From positions 1-6,366 of the forward strand of contig NZ_AWQQ01000021.1 of assembly GCF_002607855.1 (NCBI RefSeq): DNA of 6,366 nt, in the 5' to 3' direction. This DNA comes from Desulforamulus profundi. GTDB lineage: Bacteria; Bacillota_B; Desulfotomaculia; Desulfotomaculales; Desulfotomaculaceae. The translations under genes were made by a program, and so were the position numbers. Numbering within the stretch: position 1 is the stretch's first letter; each line of letters opens with the position of its first letter. Positions 3,877 to 6,366 of the stretch are shown in pieces. The notes under the pieces were generated by a model that ran no database searches, was not told where the DNA came from, and saw only the letters and a program-made list of their open reading frames with translations.

Positions 3877-6366
3877 CTACCAGCTAACCACTTGCACCAT
3901 GGCCATGATCTGCTCGTTGCTGCAGCCTTTGACGTTGATGGCGCCGCTGCGGCAGGAGGAGGAGCAGGCGCCGCAGCCTTTGCAAAGCGCCGGGTTGACG
4001 TCGGCTGCTGTGTTGCCCCGTTCGTCGGTGACCAGGGTGGCGGCTTTGGCCGGGCAGACTTCGACGCAGACACCGCAGGCCACGCACTTGCGTTTGTTGA
4101 CGAAGGCGGCTTTGCCGTCGGTCTGGATGTTTTCTTTGGCCAGGGCGGTGGCGGCACGTCCCGCTGCGGCTTTCGCCTGGGCGATGTTTTCTTCCAGGTT
4201 TTTGGGCCCGTGGGCCAGGCCGCACATGAAGACGCCGTCGGTGCCAAAGTCTACCGGCCGCAGTTTCAGGTGGGCTTCCAGGAAGAAGCCTTCTGCGTTT
4301 ACCGGTACTTTGAACAGTTTGGAGAGCGCGGTGTTGTCGTTGGGGACAACCGCGCTGGCCAGTCCGATGATGTCGGCGTAGATTTCTACCGGCCGGTTCA
4401 GGACGTGGTCCACGAAGGTTACTTTGGTCCCGGCGGGGGTTTCTTGGACCACCGGTTTGTTGTCTACGCTGTACCGTACGAAGATGATGCCTTGCGGCGG
4501 GCTTCGGTGTAGAGGTCTTCGAAGTAGCCGTAGGTCCGGATGTCACGGTACAGGATGTAGATGTTGGCGCTGGGTTTCTTTTCTTTGATTTTTAAGGCTT
4601 GTTTGATGGCCTTAGTGCAGCAGATGCGGCTGCAGTAGGGCCGCTCGTCGTCCCGGCTGCCCACGCACTGGATGAAGACGTAGTTGTTGGAGTTTTTGAG
4701 TTTGTCTTCTGCAATCATGCTTTCCAGTTCTAACAGGGTGTGCACCCGGCTGTTGTGCCCGTAGAGGTATTCTTTGGGCTGGTATCCTTCGGCGCCGGTG
4801 GCGATGATGGCGACACCGTGCTTGATTTGTTCTCCGTTGCTGAGTTTGGTTTCGTAGTTGCCCATGAAGCCGTGTACGTCGGTTACGGTTGCGCCGGTGC
4901 AGACTTTAATTTTTTCATGGGTTTTGACTTGGTCAATCAGTTGGTTCAGGTAGCTTGCACGTCTTCGCCGCCCATGCCGTAGTGGATGCGCTTGGCAATG
5001 CCGCCCAGTTCTTCGGCTTTTTCCACCAGGTAGACTTGGTAGCCCTGGTCGGCCAGGTTGAGGGCTGCGTTCATGCCGGCCACGCCGCCGCCGATGACCA
5101 GGGCGTCGTGGTTCATGGGCAGGGTGATGGGTTGTACCGGCTCCAGCAGGGCTGCTTTTTTAACGGCCATTTGGACCAGGTCTTTGGATTTTTCGGTGGC
5201 TTTTGCCGGTTCGTTTTGGTGTACCCAGGAGCAGTGGTCACGGATGTTGGCCATTTCAAAGAGGTGCGGGTTTAGGCCGGCCTCTTTGAGGGTTTCCTGG
5301 AACATGGGCTCGTGGGTACGCGGGCTGCAGGAGGCCACGACGATGCGGTTTAAGCCGTATTCTTCAATGGCTTCTTTGATTTGGGCGCTGGCGTCCTGGG
5401 AGCAGGCGTACAGTTTGTCGGTGGCGTAGACGACGCCGGGCAGGGTCTTGGCGTATTCGGCCACCGAGGGTACGTCTACGACGCTGCCGATGTTGATGCC
5501 GCAGTGGCAGACGAAGACGCCGGTGCGCACGATTTCTCCGGCCACGTCTTTTTGGGCCGGGTATTCTTTGGCTTTGGTCAGGGTGCCTTTGGCTTCGGCC
5601 AGGAGTTTTTGGATTTCTCCGGCGGCGGCGCTGGCCTGCATGACGGTCTCAGGGATGTCTCTGGGGCCGCTGAAGGCGCCGGCTACGTAGATGCCCGGTT
5701 GGTTGGTGGCAACGCCGGTCAGTTGCGGTACGTCGGCAAAGTTGTACTGGTTCAGTTCTACGCCCAGTTCTTTGGCCAGTTCGACCGCTTTTTTGTTGGG
5801 TTCTAAGCCTACGCTCAGGACGACCATGTCGAATTCTTCGGTGATGACGGTACCGTCTTCTAAGGCGTAGCGAATGCTGATGTTGTCGTTTTCGCCAGGG
5901 TCTAAGCCGTAGACGCGGCTGCGGATGAAGTTGACGCCGTATTGTTTTTTGGAGCGTTCGTAGTATTTTTCAAATTCTTTGCCGTAGGTCCGCATGTCCA
6001 TGTAGAAGATGCTGGTGTTCAGGTCGTAGTCAGCATGTTCTTTGGCGATGACGGATTGTTTGATGGCATACATACAGCATACCGAGGAGCAGTAGCCATG
6101 GTTGATCCGGCAGTTACGGGAGCTACGCACTGGATCCAGGCGATTTTAGCAGGCTCTTTATGGTCGCTGGGTCGCACCAGGTGGCCGCCGAAGGGGCCGG
6201 ATGCGCTCAGGATGCGTTCGAATTCCAGGGAGGTGACGACGTTTTTCAGTTCGCCGTATTTGTACAGCGCCAATTGTGCCGGGTCAAAGGTTTCAAAGCC
6301 CGGTACCAGCAGGATGGAGCCCACTTCAATTTGGATTTCTTCGTCCTGCATGTGGTGGTTGATGGC
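3877..6366 (-). CDS. hdrA: HdrA-type flavin/iron-sulfur subunit, tandem-module form; 5' end outside window; three frameshifts
   Basis: Central FAD subunit of a soluble heterodisulfide reductase-like complex and the expected site of electron bifurcation. Joining the frames gives 830 visible residues, numbered from the window edge. Residues 1 to about 270 are the end of a first flavin module with the Cys-rich motif C80-x12-C93-x3-CC97/98 after a CVGSR start. Residues about 283-405 are a second HdrA N-terminal domain (VCHCG at 286-290, HCSWVH near 378). The FAD loop GGGVAG is at 426-431. A second CVGSR motif has C568, C579, C583 and C584. Two ferredoxin clusters close the protein: C762/765/768/772 and C796/799/802/806, the latter followed by Arg instead of the usual Pro. 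One base is missing near 6123 (residue 82), 4953 (472) and 4490 (627). Each restored base yields conserved HdrA sequence. Stop TAG is at 3877-3879. The HdrA family is certain from the motifs; an intact gene in the organism is inferred. Confidence 0.93.

Noticed and set aside
3892..4512. Long plus-strand open frame of 206 codons opposite hdrA (and another at 3803-4381)
   Set aside because: Ala/Gly/Val-rich, low-complexity translation with no domain, opposite strongly conserved HdrA sequence. It is a by-product of G+C-rich codons.
3884..4546. Minus-strand frame of 220 codons overlapping the end of hdrA
   Set aside because: Its Arg/Pro/His-rich translation is the off-frame reading of hdrA. The real frame carries the ferredoxin Cys clusters.
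4486..6126. Programmed ribosomal frameshifting in hdrA
   Set aside because: No slippery heptamers or downstream pseudoknots are evident, and three separate programmed shifts in one gene, all by one missing base, are implausible compared with sequence error.

Overview
The window carries one minus-strand gene cluster, read from high to low coordinates: the 3' part of a large hdrA, then mvhD/flxD, flxC, flxB and flxA, and finally a 288-base non-coding tail. Together these encode most of a cytoplasmic FlxABCD-HdrABC-type NADH dehydrogenase/heterodisulfide reductase, a flavin-based electron-bifurcating module known from sulfate reducers, syntrophs and acetogens. The gene content, moderately G+C-rich coding DNA, strong AGGAGG-type ribosome sites and a bacterial-type SECIS fit an anaerobic bacterium. 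A Clostridia/Desulfotomaculum-like Firmicute is my best guess, but this is inference and not a species call. HdrB and HdrC are not in the window and may lie beyond base 6366.

Layout: 3877-6366 is hdrA, cut by the window edge, with 830 residues visible. It is a tandem protein: the C-terminal part of one HdrA flavin module is followed by a second module with its own N-terminal domain, FAD domain and 2x[4Fe-4S] ferredoxin tail. 3545-3876 is an unusual 332-base gap in an otherwise tight operon. It is bounded by imperfect inverted heptad-type repeats and holds two hairpins. 3122-3544 is flxD, a selenoprotein with an in-frame TGA followed by a SECIS-like hairpin. 2166-3110, 1145-2148 and 289-1122 are flxC, flxB and flxA, spaced 11-22 bases apart. 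1-288 holds a terminator hairpin, a 12-bp inverted repeat and two weak promoter-like sites.

How the genes work together (family knowledge applied here): FlxA oxidises NADH on its FAD. FlxB and FlxC carry electrons over [4Fe-4S] clusters, and FlxD (MvhD-like [2Fe-2S] protein) passes them to the HdrA flavin. There electrons are bifurcated to ferredoxin and to a disulfide acceptor reduced by HdrB.

Two things need care. hdrA has three single-base frameshifts and flxB has one. All four look like the loss of one base from a short G/C run, with well-conserved protein on both sides, so sequencing or assembly error is the likeliest cause. flxD would be truncated to 66 residues by automatic annotation that reads TGA as stop. 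Its real length is 140 residues.
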